A DNA stretch of 64,000 nucleotides from Arenimonas daejeonensis (GTDB taxonomy: Bacteria > Pseudomonadota > Gammaproteobacteria > Xanthomonadales > Xanthomonadaceae), in contig NZ_CP042453.1 of the NCBI RefSeq assembly GCF_007993735.1, positions 2,232,001 through 2,296,000 of the forward strand, in the 5' to 3' direction. Both the position numbers and the translations under genes were made by a program. This document shows, in pieces, positions 40,638 through 50,337 of this stretch (the first letter of the stretch is position 1; the number at the start of each line of letters is the position of its first letter). A model generated the notes under the pieces. The model was not told where the DNA came from and made no database searches. It worked only from the letters and a program-made list of their open reading frames with translations.

Positions 40638-41144
40638 ATGACCCTGATCCGTAAATCCCTGCTCGCCGTGCTGCTGTCCGGCATCGTCGCCACTCCGGCT
40701 TTCGCCGGCCACCACGAGAACGACGGCAAGATGCCCGGCACCATCGTGGACGTTGCCGCCGGCAACGCCGACTTCGAAACCCTGGTCGCAGCGGTCAAGG
40801 CCGCCGGCCTGGTCGAAACGCTCAGCGGGGACGGTCCGTTCACCGTGTTCGCGCCGACCGACGAGGCCTTCGCCAAGCTGCCGGCGGGCACGCTCGAAGA
40901 CCTGCTCAAGCCCGAGAACAAGGACAAGCTGGCCGCGATCCTCACTTACCACGTCGTCGCCGGCAAGGTGACCGCGGCCGAAGTGGTCAAGCTCGACAGT
41001 GCCACTACGGTAAACGGCGAAACGGCCGACATCACGGTACTCGACGGCAAGGTCAAGGTGGACGCGGCCAACGTCACCGCCACCGACATCGCCGCAAGCA
41101 ACGGGGTCATCCACGTCATAGACGCCGTGATCCTGCCCGAGTAA
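40638..41144 (+). CDS. Fasciclin (FAS1) domain secreted protein
   Basis: 168 residues: signal peptide to about residue 23 (ATPAFAG), then one FAS1 domain with [17 protein letters not shown], the H1 motif [28 protein letters not shown] and the H2-like end [13 protein letters not shown]. Exported, probably adhesive or envelope-associated. RBS GAAGGAAT at about 40625. Has its own terminator. Bases 40458-40637 between the divergent genes should contain promoters, but none is clear. Confidence 0.88.
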   Translation: MTLIRKSLLAVLLSGIVATPAFAGHHENDGKMPGTIVDVAAGNADFETLVAAVKAAGLVETLSGDGPFTVFAPTDEAFAKLPAGTLEDLLKPENKDKLAAILTYHVVAGKVTAAEVVKLDSATTVNGETADITVLDGKVKVDAANVTATDIAASNGVIHVIDAVILPE

Positions 41145-41163
41145 GGCGCCCCGGGGGACGCCC

Positions 41164-41192
41164 ACGGCCCGCCTTGCGGCGGGCCGTTTTTT
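41164..41192 (+). terminator. Intrinsic terminator of the fasciclin gene
   Basis: 10 bp stem (41164-41173 with 41178-41187), TTGC loop, T-run after. Confidence 0.88.
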
Positions 41193-41218
41193 CATGCGCG
41201 CCGGGATAGACTCGGCGC

Positions 41219-41707
41219 ATGGACACCCACACCGCGTACTACCTGATCGCCGGGGCGCTGATCCTGGTCGGCCTGCTGGGCACCGTGCTGCCGGTACTGC
41301 CCGGTTTGCCGGTGATGTTTGCCGGCATGCTGCTGGCCGCCTGGGCCGATGGTTTCCAGCGCATCGGCGTCTGGACCCTGGGGGTGCTGGGTTTGTTGCT
41401 GGCGATCTCGATCGTCGTTGACGTGTTGTCGAGCATCCTCGGCGCAAAACGCGTGGGTGCCTCGAACAAGGCGCTGTTCGGCGCGGGACTCGGCGGTTTC
41501 GTCGGCATCTTCTTCGGCATCCCCGGCCTGCTCGCCGGCCCGTTCGTGGGCGCCGCGATCGGCGAGATGGCGCATGGCCGGGAATGGCGCGAGGCCTCGA
41601 AGGTGGGCTTCGGCACCTGGGTGGGCCTGGCCCTGGGGGCCGCGCTCAAACTGGCACTGGCCTTCTCGATGCTGGCGATCTTCGGGCTGGCGCTCTGGGT
41701 GGACTGA
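41219..41707 (+). CDS. DUF456 family membrane protein
   Basis: 162 residues with about five hydrophobic segments. DUF456 hallmarks: GLLGTVLPVLPGLPVMFAGML, glycine-rich GAGLGGFVGIFFGIPG, FVGAAIGEM. Inner membrane, function unknown. Convergent with the ABC permease gene, 4 bp apart. Confidence 0.85.
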   Translation: MDTHTAYYLIAGALILVGLLGTVLPVLPGLPVMFAGMLLAAWADGFQRIGVWTLGVLGLLLAISIVVDVLSSILGAKRVGASNKALFGAGLGGFVGIFFGIPGLLAGPFVGAAIGEMAHGREWREASKVGFGTWVGLALGAALKLALAFSMLAIFGLALWVD

Positions 41708-41711
41708 GCCC

Positions 41712-44209
41712 CTAGCCCTGCAGCTCGCGCAGGGTGACCGAGGGCGGCGCCGAGATCACCCGGCGGGTCGCCAGCAGGCCGGCGATCAGCGCCGCCAGGG
41801 TTCCGATCGCCGCGCCGGTCAGCGCCAGGCCCGGGTCAGGTGTCCAGGGCAGGTCGAACGCCTGCTTCGCCACCACGCCCGCGAGCACCGTTGCCGCGAT
41901 CGCCGCCACCAGTCCCGACAGCAGGCCGATCGCCGCGAACTCGGACACCTGGGCCCAGCGCAGCTGGCGCCGGCTGCCGCCGAGCACGCGCATCACGCCG
42001 CCTTCCAGCAGGCGCTCGTCCTGGCTCGCGCTGACGGCGGCCAGCAGCACCAGCACACCGGCTGCCAAAGAGAAATAGAACACGGCCTCGACCACGGTCG
42101 AGACCTGCTCCACCGTGCCGCGCACCTGGTCCAGCACCGCGTCCACGTCGATCACCGACAGGTTCGGGTAGGCCTGCACCAGCTCGGCGGTGAAGCGGGT
42201 CCGCCCCTGGGCACCTTCACCGCGGTGATGTGGCTGCCGCTGTAACCCTCGAGCGAACCCGGCGAACCGACCACGAAGAAGTTCGGACGGAAACTTTCCC
42301 AGTCCACCTTGCGCAGGCTGGTGATGCGGCCGGCATAACGGGTGCCGGCGATGTCGAAGGCGACTTCGTCGCCGACCTTCCAACCCAGCGTGTCGGCGAA
42401 TTCTTCTTCAACCGACAGCTCCGGTGTCGCCGGTACCCGGTTTGTCCAGAACTCGCCGGCGACGATCTGATTGTCGTCGCGCAGTACATCGGTCGAGGAT
42501 AGGTTGAACTCGCGTTCGGCCATGCGCCGCGCACGGCCGCCTTCCTCGAAATCATCACCGCTGACCGGCTTGCCGTTCATTTCTGTCAGGCGGGCGCGGA
42601 TCATCGGATACAGCACCGGTTCCGACACGCCCTGCGCGGCCAGGAATCCGCGCACGCCCTCGACCTGGTCCGGCTGCACGTTGACGATGAAGCGGTTGGG
42701 CGCATCCGCGGGCATGGCGTTGCGCCAGCGGTCCAGCAGGTCGGTGCGCACGAAGGTCAGCAGCAGCAACGCCATCAGGCCCAGGCCGAGCGCCGACACC
42801 TGGGCGATGCTGGCCCCGGCGCGGCGACTGACATTGGCCAGGCCGTAACGCCAGGGGCCGCGCAGGCGCGAGCGTACGCGACGCAGGATCACGATCAGGA
42901 TCCAGGCAAGCCCAGCCAGCACCGCCAGCGTGGCGACGATGCCGACCAGCATGGCCGTGCCCAGCGTGGCCGAGCCGGCTTTCCACCACAGCAGCAACGC
43001 CAGCCCGGTGAACCCGGCCAGCGCCACCAGCCAGGCGCTGGGTTCCGTGGGATCGAGGTCGCGACGCAGGACGCGCAGCGCCGGCACGCGCCGCAGCGCC
43101 AGCACCGGCGGCACGCCGAAGGCCAGCAACACGGTCAGGCCGACGCCGAAACCTTCCAGGACCGGGCGCCAGCCGGCGCCGGGGATTGAAAGCTTGAGGG
43201 CCGCGGTCAGCCAGTCCGCCACCAGCCACTGCAGCCCGAATGCCAGGGCGACGCCGATGGCGCTGCCCAGCAGGCCCAGCAGCAGGAGTTCGCCGGCATG
43301 GATGCCGACCAGCGTCGACTGGCTGGCGCCCAGGCAGCGCATCACCGCCGAACCCTGCAGATGGCGGGCACTGTGGCGGCGCGCGGCCATCGCCACCGCA
43401 ACCGCTGCGAGCACCACCGACACCAGCGCGGCCAGGCCCAGGAACCGGTCGGCACGATCGAGCGCGCGACGGATTTCCGGGCGCGCTTCGCCGGCGGTTT
43501 CCAGCCGCTGCCGCGCGCTCGAGGTTGTCGCGAACGACATTGTTGAATTGTTCGACCGCCGCCGCCTCGCCCGCCACCACCAGGCGATAGGTGATGCGGC
43601 TGCCTTCCTGCACCAGGCCCGTGGCGGGGATGTCGGCCAGGTTGAGGAACACGCGTGGCGCGGCGTTGAAATAGTCCAGCGCCGCATCGGGTTCCTGCAC
43701 CACCAGCGCCGCCAGCTGCAGCTCGATGTTGCCGATGCCGATACGGTCGCCCACCTGCGCGTCCAGCGCGTCGGCGCCGGCGCGGCTCAGCCACAGCGTA
43801 CCCGGCGCGGGGATGGCGTCGGCGTCGCGTTCGTTACCAGTGGCTGGGTCAAGTACGCGGAACCGGCCACGCAGGGGAAACCCTCGCCCAGTGCCTTGAG
43901 TTCGCCCAGTCGCAGCGCATCGCCGGCGCGGATCATGCTCGGGAAGCCGAGCGTCTCGGTCTGTTGCAGGCCCGGTGCGGCCGCGGCCTCGCGTACGGCG
44001 CCGGTGATCGGCTCGTCGGCGCGCAGCACGCTGTCGCCGCCGAGCAGGCGGTTCGCTTCCAATGCCAGTGCGCGCTCCGCGCGATCGGTGACGAAACCGA
44101 CCGAGGTCACCGCCATCACCGCCAGCACGATCGCCGCCAGCAGGATGCGGACATCGCCCGCGGCAAGATCGCGGCGCAGCTGGCGCCAGGCCAGCGCCGG
44201 CCACTTCAC
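41712..44209 (-). CDS. FtsX/YbbP-type ABC transporter permease, three frame breaks
   Basis: Large permease, about 833 residues, with an N-terminal helix (ILLAAIVLAVMAVTSVGF), two FtsX four-helix blocks (around VVLAAVAVAMAARRHSARHLQ and VLVLLAAVSASQDERLLEGGVM) and a large periplasmic domain. Breaks near 43880 (GEGFP-LRGRF), 43525 (DNLERA-RQRLETA) and 42218 (VKVP-QGRTRFTAE). With the ATPase 44206-44910 (ATGA overlap) and the divergent TesA-type esterase it matches the E. coli ybbA-ybbP-tesA locus, an exporter of undefined, perhaps lipid-like, substrates. Confidence 0.88.
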
Positions 44210-44910
44210 GCGGTCACCAGACGGCCGGCGGCCAGGCGCAGGATGCGGTCGCAGCGCGCGGCCAGGCGTTCGTCGTGGGTCACCAGCACCAGGGTGGTGC
44301 CGGACTCACGGTTGAGCGCGAACAGCAGGTCCACGATGGCCTGCCCGGTCTGGGTGTCGAGGTTGCCGGTGGGTTCGTCGGCGAACAGCACCGCCGGCCG
44401 GGTGACGAAGGCGCGGGCCAGGGCCACGCGCTGCTGTTCGCCGCCCGACAGTTGCCGCGGATAGTGGCCCAGGCGCTCCGCCAGGCCGACCTGGGCAAGG
44501 ATCGCGCGGGCCGGGCCTTCGGCATCGTCGTCGCCACGCAGCTCCAGCGGCAGCATCACGTTCTCCAGCGCCGTAAGCGACGGCAGCAGCTGGAAACTCT
44601 GGAACACGAAACCGACCTTCTCGCCGCGCACCCGCGCCCGGCCGTCTTCGTCCAGGCTCGACAACGCGGCGCCATCGAGTTTCACCGAGCCGTCGCTGGG
44701 CACGTCCAGGCCCGCCAGCAGGGACAGCAGCGTGCTCTTTCCTGAACCGGAGGCACCCACTATCGCAACCGCTTCACCCTTGGCGATGGTAAAACCGACC
44801 CCATCGAGGATGGTGAGCTCGCCCGACGGCAGCGGCACCCGCTTGCCCAGCCCTTCCGCGCGCAGGGACTCGGTGCTGGCCTGGACGGGCGATTCGTGGG
44901 TGTCGGCCAT
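44206..44910 (-). CDS. ABC transporter ATP-binding protein, YbbA type
   Basis: 234 residues of the MacB/LolD-like ATPase class: [60 protein letters not shown]. Start ATG 44910 with an N-terminal MADTHESPVQ extension; 46 bp from the divergent esterase gene. Works with the downstream permease. Confidence 0.92.
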   Translation of the reverse strand: MADTHESPVQASTESLRAEGLGKRVPLPSGELTILDGVGFTIAKGEAVAIVGASGSGKSTLLSLLAGLDVPSDGSVKLDGAALSSLDEDGRARVRGEKVGFVFQSFQLLPSLTALENVMLPLELRGDDDAEGPARAILAQVGLAERLGHYPRQLSGGEQQRVALARAFVTRPAVLFADEPTGNLDTQTGQAIVDLLFALNRESGTTLVLVTHDERLAARCDRILRLAAGRLVTA

Positions 44911-44956
44911 GGTGATCCTCTTGGACGGAGACGTGGGCTTGAATGGAGATGTGGGA

Positions 44957-45619
44957 ATGATGCAATCAGGATATGGAGCATGGCGCACCCGGGTTCAACA
45001 GGGTGTCATGGCCCTGCTGTTGGCACTTGTCTGGCCCGGGCTGCTTGTGTCCGGCGCACAGGCGGCCGAAACCCGTACGGTGCTGGTGATGGGCGATTCG
45101 TTGTCGGCCGCCTACGGCCTGAGCCCGCAGCAGGGCTGGGTGGCGTTGCTGGCCGAGCAACTCGCGGCCAGCCGTCCGCAATTGAAGGTCGCCAATGCCA
45201 GTGTCAGTGGCGAAACCACGGCCGGTGGCGCCAGCCGCATCGGCGCGGAACTGGCGCGGCACACACCCGATGTGGTCGTGATCGAACTCGGCGCGAACGA
45301 CGGCCTGCGCGGGCTGGGCCTGGAACAGACCAAGGCCAACCTGGAACGCATGGTGATCGCCGCAAAAGAATCGGGTGCCCGCGTGCTGCTGCTGGGCATG
45401 CGCATCCCGCCCAACTACGGCCCGCAGTACACCCAGGGATTCGAGCGCAACTACCGCGAGCTGGCGGAAACCCACGCCGTGGCCCTGCTGCCGTTTTTCC
45501 TCGAGCCCATCGCCACCGACCGCGATGCCTTCCAGGCCGACAACCTGCACCCGGTCGCCGCGGCCCAGCCGCGCCTGCGCGACCACGTGTGGCCGGCGCT
45601 GGAACCCCTGCTCGACTGA
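44957..45619 (+). CDS. tesA: TesA-type arylesterase / lysophospholipase (SGNH hydrolase)
   Basis: 220 residues: signal peptide ending near QAAETR, then SGNH blocks I (MGDSLSAAYGL, nucleophile Ser), II (NASVSGETTAGG), III (ELGANDGLRG) and V (DNLHPVAAAQ, catalytic Asp/His). Periplasmic multifunctional esterase. ATG ATG at 44957; the first is used. Two GGAGAYGTGGG stretches lie just upstream, the second spaced as a ribosome site. Divergent from the ABC genes, as in E. coli. Confidence 0.92.
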   Translation: MMQSGYGAWRTRVQQGVMALLLALVWPGLLVSGAQAAETRTVLVMGDSLSAAYGLSPQQGWVALLAEQLAASRPQLKVANASVSGETTAGGASRIGAELARHTPDVVVIELGANDGLRGLGLEQTKANLERMVIAAKESGARVLLLGMRIPPNYGPQYTQGFERNYRELAETHAVALLPFFLEPIATDRDAFQADNLHPVAAAQPRLRDHVWPALEPLLD

Positions 45620-45637
45620 GACCGACAAGGAGTACGA

Positions 45638-46783
45638 ATGATGCGGACCGGCCTTGCCCTGATCATCTCCCTGACGTTCAGCGCCTGCAGCCCGGGCGAT
45701 GCACCGGCCGCCGCGGCCGCCGAACGCTTCCCCAGCGAGCACGGCGAACTGGAAGTCACCACCGTGGCCGAAGGCCTGGAACATCCCTGGGGACTGGCCT
45801 TCCTGCCGGATGGCCGCCGGCTGGTGACTGAGCGCACCGGCCGCATGCGCCTAATCGATGCCGACGGCGTGGTTTCCAAACCGCTGGCCGGCCTGCCTGA
45901 GGTTTATGCCCGCGGCCAGGGCGGCCTGCTGGACGTGGCGGTGGACCCCGACTTCGCCACCACGCCCCTGGGTCTACTTCAGCTTCAGCGAACCCGGTGA
46001 CGGCGGCGGCGGAACCGCGGTTACCGCGGGCGCCTGGGCGAAGCGGGCCTGGAAGGCGTGGAAGTGATTTTCCGCCAGGAACCCAAGCTCGATGCCGGCC
46101 AGCATTTCGGTTCGCGCCTGGTGTTCGACCGCGAGGGCCGGCTGTACGTCACCAGCGGCGACCGCGGCAACTGGGACAACGTGCAGCGCCTGGACCGCGG
46201 CCAGGGCAAGATCTTCCGCATCGAGCGCGACGGCGGCATTCCCGCCGACAACCCCTTCGTCGGCCGCGACGACGCCATCGCCGCGATCTGGTCCTACGGC
46301 CACCGCAACGCCCAGGGCGCGGCCCTGCACCCGGGCAGCGGCGAACTCTGGCAGACCGAACACGGCGCCCGCGGCGGCGACGAACTCAACATCGCCCGTG
46401 CCGGCCTCAACTACGGCTGGCCGGTGATCACCCACGGCGTCAACTACAACGGTCAGCCGATCGGCACGGGCCAGGCTGAGGCGCCGGGCATGGAACAACC
46501 GATCCACCACTGGACGCCATCGATCGCACCGAGCGGGATGGCGTTCTACACCGCGGACCGTTTCCCCGCCTGGGAAGGCGACCTGTTCGTCGGCGCCCTC
46601 GCCTTCCAGCGCGTGGTGCGGCTCGAGCTCCAGGGCGACAAGGTGGTCGGCGAAGAAGCCCTGCTAACCGATCTCGGCGAGCGCATCCGAGACGTACGGG
46701 TCGGGCCCGACGGTTATCTCTACCTGCTGACCGACGCGGCCAACGGCAAGCTGCTGCGGGTCGGACTGAAGGCGAAACCCTAG
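45638..46783 (+). CDS. PQQ-dependent aldose sugar dehydrogenase-like protein (YliI family), two frame breaks
   Basis: Periplasmic beta-propeller oxidoreductase. Lipoprotein-type N-terminus (LIISLTFSACSPG), then GLEHPWGLAFLPDGRRLVTERTGR, DVAVDPDFATTPWVYFSFSEPG, HFGSRLVFDREGRLYVTSGDRG, WSYGHRNAQGAALHP and TEHGARGGDELN, the last holding PQQ/Ca-site residues. Frame shifts near 45967 (one C too many) and 46025 (one short). About 381 residues. Stop TAG overlaps the stop of the convergent gene at a CTAG. Confidence 0.87.
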
Positions 46784-47472
46784 GCGCGGGCGAGCGCCAG
46801 CAGGCCGGCGTTTTCGTGCACGAAACGCCCGGGCCCGGCCTGGTCCAGCAGCGCCACGGCGGCGGCGGCGACATCGTCCGCGGCGATGCCGCGATAACGC
46901 TGCAGCGGGCCGCGCAGCAGCGGATTGGTCAGCGGCGTAAGCACCTTGGCGATGGATTCGCCCGGGCGCGATTCTTCGCGGTCGCCCAGCAGCAGGCCGG
47001 GGCGCAGCAGGTCCACACGCTCGAAACCCAGGGCACTGATCGCGCGCTCGGTCTCGCCTTTCACGCGCAGATAGAAGTTGCCGGACTGTGCGCTGGCGCC
47101 GACCGAGGACACCAGGATCGCCTGCCGGGCCCCCAGCCCGTGCGCGATCGCCGCCAGGCGCAGCACCAGCTCGCGATCCACCGCCAGGAAGGCTTCGCGG
47201 TTGCCGGCGCGGCGAATCGTCGTGCCGAGCGCGCAGATGAAAGCGTCCAGCACCGGGGTGGCCGCACGCAGCCGATCGGCCAGCGCCGCGTCCTGCGCCG
47301 GGTCGGCCAGGTCGGCGACGAATGGGGTGAGCCGTCGCGACTCGATCGCCAGCGGACGCCGCACCGGTGCCAGTACCCAGGGCCCCTCGGGTTCCGCGAG
47401 CAGGCGATCCAGCACCTGCGCGCCAACCAGGCCGGTGGCACCCGCCAGCAGTACGCGCCGGGGCGAGCTCAC
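46780..47472 (-). CDS. NAD(P)-binding atypical SDR oxidoreductase (HTATIP2/YbjT-like)
   Basis: 230 residues: Rossmann motif LLAGATGLVGAQVLDRLL at the N-terminus, ADLADPAQD, ALGTTIRRAGNREAF, and SSVGASAQSGNFYLRVKGETER containing the Y-x3-K. Size and motifs match nucleoside-diphosphate-sugar epimerase-like atypical SDRs that often act as regulators or quinone reductases. Substrate unknown. Follows a GST gene on the same strand with a 4 bp gap. Confidence 0.82.
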   Translation of the reverse strand: MSSPRRVLLAGATGLVGAQVLDRLLAEPEGPWVLAPVRRPLAIESRRLTPFVADLADPAQDAALADRLRAATPVLDAFICALGTTIRRAGNREAFLAVDRELVLRLAAIAHGLGARQAILVSSVGASAQSGNFYLRVKGETERAISALGFERVDLLRPGLLLGDREESRPGESIAKVLTPLTNPLLRGPLQRYRGIAADDVAAAAVALLDQAGPGRFVHENAGLLALARA

Positions 47473-47476
47473 CAGG

Positions 47477-48108
47477 TCAGGCCCACTCGGTGAGGCCTTC
47501 GCGCTCGTACAGGGTGCGGAACGAGGGGCGTGCCTTCATGCGCTGCGCCAGCGCGGCCAGCTGTGGCCATTCGGTCGCAGGCCTGGGCATGTTGCGCGAC
47601 CAGCGCATCAGCATGGTCAGCAGGAAATCGGCAGCACTGGCAGAGGCGCCGAGCAGGTAGGGGCCGCGTTTGGCCAGGTGCGCCTCGATCCGGTCCCAGG
47701 TTGCCTCGATGCGTTCGCGGGCCAGTTCCTTGGCCGCTTCGGCATTCGCTTCGCCCGCCGCTTCGTGCGGATAGAACCAGGTGCGGAACGCCGGCTGCAG
47801 CGTATTGGCCAGGTGCAGGATCCACTGGTAATAACGACCGCGCTCGACGCTGCCCGGTTCCGGCGCCAGGCCGAAGGACGGATGCGCGTCGGCCAGGTGC
47901 AGAAGCAGCGCCGCCGATTCGGTGATCGGTTCGCCGTGGATGAGCAGGGTCGGCACCACGCCGTTGGGATTGAGGCTGAGGTATTCCGGGCGTTTGTGTT
48001 CGCCGGCGGCGAGATCGAGCCTGCGAAGTTCGTGCCTGGCGCCGGTTTCGATCAGCAGCCAGTGCACCACCAGGCTGGCGGCGCCGGGGAGAAATACAGC
48101 GTGTACAT
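47477..48108 (-). CDS. Glutathione S-transferase family protein, N-terminal frame break
   Basis: About 210 residues. True start ATG 48108 gives MYTLYFSP; restoring one C in the C4 run near 48085-48088 joins it to GAASLVVHWLLIETG. Also LNPNGVVPTLLIHG with the cis-Pro, ITESAALLLHLAD, and the C-terminal ASAADFLLTMLMRW. Without the repair only a start with an unrelated leader is available. Cytoplasmic; substrate unknown. Confidence 0.87.
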
Positions 48109-48180
48109 GCGGGCTTCCGTGCGGCAGGGGAGCCCGAAGCATACGACGGCCGGCGGGGCCTCGGCACTACTTGGCCACAC

Positions 48181-48212
48181 AAACAAAAACCCCGGGCGTT
48201 TCTGCCCGGGGT
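48181..48212 (-). terminator. Intrinsic terminator of cold-shock gene 1
   Basis: 9 bp stem (48189-48197 with 48204-48212), 6 base loop, then TTTTGTTTG on the minus strand. Confidence 0.88.
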
Positions 48213-48242
48213 TCAGGTTTCGATCCTTGCGGATCGAAGGGA

Positions 48243-48452
48243 TTACATCGGCTGCACTTCGTCAGCCTGCATGCCCTTCTGGCCCTTGACGAGCTTGAAG
48301 GAGACCTTCTGGCCTTCCTGCAGGGACTTGAAGCCGGTGCCCTGGATGGAGCGGAAGTGCACGAACACGTCCTCGCCATTCTCACGGGAGATGAAGCCAA
48401 AACCCTTGGCGTCGTTGAACCACTTAACGGTACCGATCTGACGATCCGACAT
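48243..48452 (-). CDS. Cold-shock protein, CspA family, copy 1
   Basis: 69-residue OB-fold RNA chaperone with RNP1 KGFGFI and RNP2 DVFVHF. RBS AAGGAG close to the ATG. Differs from copy 2 (54958-55167) at only a handful of positions, mainly SREN/TPES after the RNP1 motif and I/M before GTGFKSL. Bases 48453-48711 upstream hold the promoter and leader, with no other gene seen. Confidence 0.95.
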   Translation of the reverse strand: MSDRQIGTVKWFNDAKGFGFISRENGEDVFVHFRSIQGTGFKSLQEGQKVSFKLVKGQKGMQADEVQPM

Positions 48453-48711
48453 TTGAAACTCCTTGGAACAAAGAAAGAAATCGCTGACGGAAACATTCCG
48501 CCGCGCGACTGGGGTTGCAAGGAGAGCGAGGTGAAAAGATGTAGCGGATCGGTGGATCTACCGCATCAGGCCACGATTCACAGTGACCCTTCGCAAACAC
48601 AGTCGCCGGCACCTTACGCCTTTCCGGGAAGGAAAGCCAATGGTTTCGGGCGCTTGGGGCGGATTCCGGCCGGATCCGACCAGGTCATTCAGGTTCGGGG
48701 CCGGCCCGGGC

Positions 48712-50229
48712 TCATTCCACGGCCACCGGGATCTTGCCGATCCTGGCCTGCCACTCACGGGGTCCGGTCCGGTGCACGGACTCGCCGGCCGAGTCCACGG
48801 CCACGGTGACGGGCATGTCCCGGACCTCGAATTCGTAGATGGCCTCCATGCCCAGGTCGGCGAACCCAACCACCCGGGCGGCCTTGATGGCCTTGGACAC
48901 CAGGTAGGCGGCCCCGCCCACGGCCATCAGATAGACCGACTGGTGCTTGCGGATCGCCTCGATGGCGGCCGGGCCGCGTTCGGCCTTGCCGACCATGCCC
49001 ATCAGGCCGGTCTGGGCCAGCACCTGTTCCGTGAACTTGTCCATGCGGGTGGCCGTGGTCGGGCCGGCCGGGCCCACCACCTCGTCGCGCACCGGGTCGA
49101 CCGGACCGACGTAGTAGATGAAGCGGCCCCTGAGGTCCACCGGCAGCGGCTCGCCCTTGTTGAGCATGTCCACCATGCGCTTGTGGGCGGCATCCCGGCC
49201 GGTGAGCAGCTTGCCGTTGAGCAGCAGCACTTCGCCGGGCTTGAAGCCGGCAACGTCTTCGCGGGTGAGCGTGTCGAGGTCGACGCGGCGTCCCTTGGAG
49301 GTGTCGTAGGTGAGCTTGGGCCAGTCTTCCAGCGAGGGCGGGTCCAGCATCACCGGGCCGCTGCCGTCGAGGGTGAAGTGCGCGTGCCGGGTGGCGGCGC
49401 AGTTCGGGATCATGGCCACCGGGAGGTTGGCGGCGTGGGTCGGGTAGTCCTTGACCTTGATGTCGAGCACCGTGGTCAGGCCACCCAGGCCCTGGGCGCC
49501 GATGCCGAGCGCATTGACCTTCTCGTACAGCTCCAGCCGCAGCTCCTCGGCGCGGTTGGACGCGCCGCGGGCCTGTAGTTCGGTGATGTCGATCGGCTCC
49601 ATCAGCGATTCCTTGGCCAGCAGCATCGCCTTCTCGGCGGTGCCGCCGATGCCGATGCCCAGCATGCCCGGCGGGCACCAGCCGGCGCCCATGGTCGGCA
49701 CGGTCCTGAGCACCCAGTCCACGATCGAGTCGGACGGATTGAGCATCGCGAACTTCGACTTGGCCTCGCTGCCGCCGCCCTTGGCGGCGACGATCACGTC
49801 CACGGTATTGCCCGGGACGATCTTCATGTTCACGACGCCGGGCGTGTTGTCTTTTGTGTTCGTGCGCTTGCCAGCCGGATCGGCGAGCACGGACGCGCGC
49901 AGCTTGTTGTCGGGATGGTTGTAGGCGCGGCGCACGCCCTCGTGGACCATGTCCTCGACGCCCATGGTGGCGTCGGACCAACGCACATCCATGCCGACTT
50001 CCAGGAACACGGTGACGATGCCGGTGTCCTGGCAGATCGGCCGGTGGCCCTCGGCGCACAGGCGCGAGTTGATCAGGATCTGCGCGATCGCGTCCTTGGC
50101 CGCAGCCGATTCCTCGCGCTCGTAGGCGGCGGCGAGGCTCTTGATGTAATCGACCGGGTGGTAGTACGAGATGTACTGCAGGGCGTCGGCGACGCTCTGG
50201 ATGAAGTCTTCCTGCTTGATCTGGGTCAC
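48712..50229 (-). CDS. fumA: Fumarate hydratase class I (4Fe-4S)
   Basis: Hydrates fumarate to malate in the TCA cycle; oxygen-sensitive 4Fe-4S enzyme. 505 residues, single frame. Cluster Cys in RPICQDTG, GWCPPGMLG and MIPNCAATRHAHF; C-terminal FumA beta-type domain with GPAGPTTATRMDKF and GGAAYLVSKAIKAA. Ends without an obvious terminator. Its upstream region carries a palindromic repeat pair. Belongs functionally with the sdh genes, though 20 kb away. Confidence 0.95.
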   Translation of the reverse strand: MTQIKQEDFIQSVADALQYISYYHPVDYIKSLAAAYEREESAAAKDAIAQILINSRLCAEGHRPICQDTGIVTVFLEVGMDVRWSDATMGVEDMVHEGVRRAYNHPDNKLRASVLADPAGKRTNTKDNTPGVVNMKIVPGNTVDVIVAAKGGGSEAKSKFAMLNPSDSIVDWVLRTVPTMGAGWCPPGMLGIGIGGTAEKAMLLAKESLMEPIDITELQARGASNRAEELRLELYEKVNALGIGAQGLGGLTTVLDIKVKDYPTHAANLPVAMIPNCAATRHAHFTLDGSGPVMLDPPSLEDWPKLTYDTSKGRRVDLDTLTREDVAGFKPGEVLLLNGKLLTGRDAAHKRMVDMLNKGEPLPVDLRGRFIYYVGPVDPVRDEVVGPAGPTTATRMDKFTEQVLAQTGLMGMVGKAERGPAAIEAIRKHQSVYLMAVGGAAYLVSKAIKAARVVGFADLGMEAIYEFEVRDMPVTVAVDSAGESVHRTGPREWQARIGKIPVAVE

Positions 50230-50265
50230 GGCGGGCGTCGGCGGGCGGTGGGGGCCGCCATTTTA

Positions 50266-50336
50266 CCCTGTAGGAGGGGCTTCAGCCCCGACCACTTTTC
50301 GCAAAAGCATCGGGGCTGAAGCCACTCCCACAGGGC
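50266..50336. repeat. REP-type palindromic pair (GTAG element)
   Basis: Two imperfect inverted copies of a 26 base unit: CCCTGTAGGAGGGGCTTCAG plus CCCCGA at the left, and its complement with two mismatches at the right, round a short AT-richer spacer. This matches the GTAG-headed REP/REPIN family dispersed by RAYT transposases in xanthomonads and pseudomonads. It lies between fumarase and uup, where it could form a long hairpin in RNA of either gene. Confidence 0.8.
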
Positions 50337-50337
50337 C

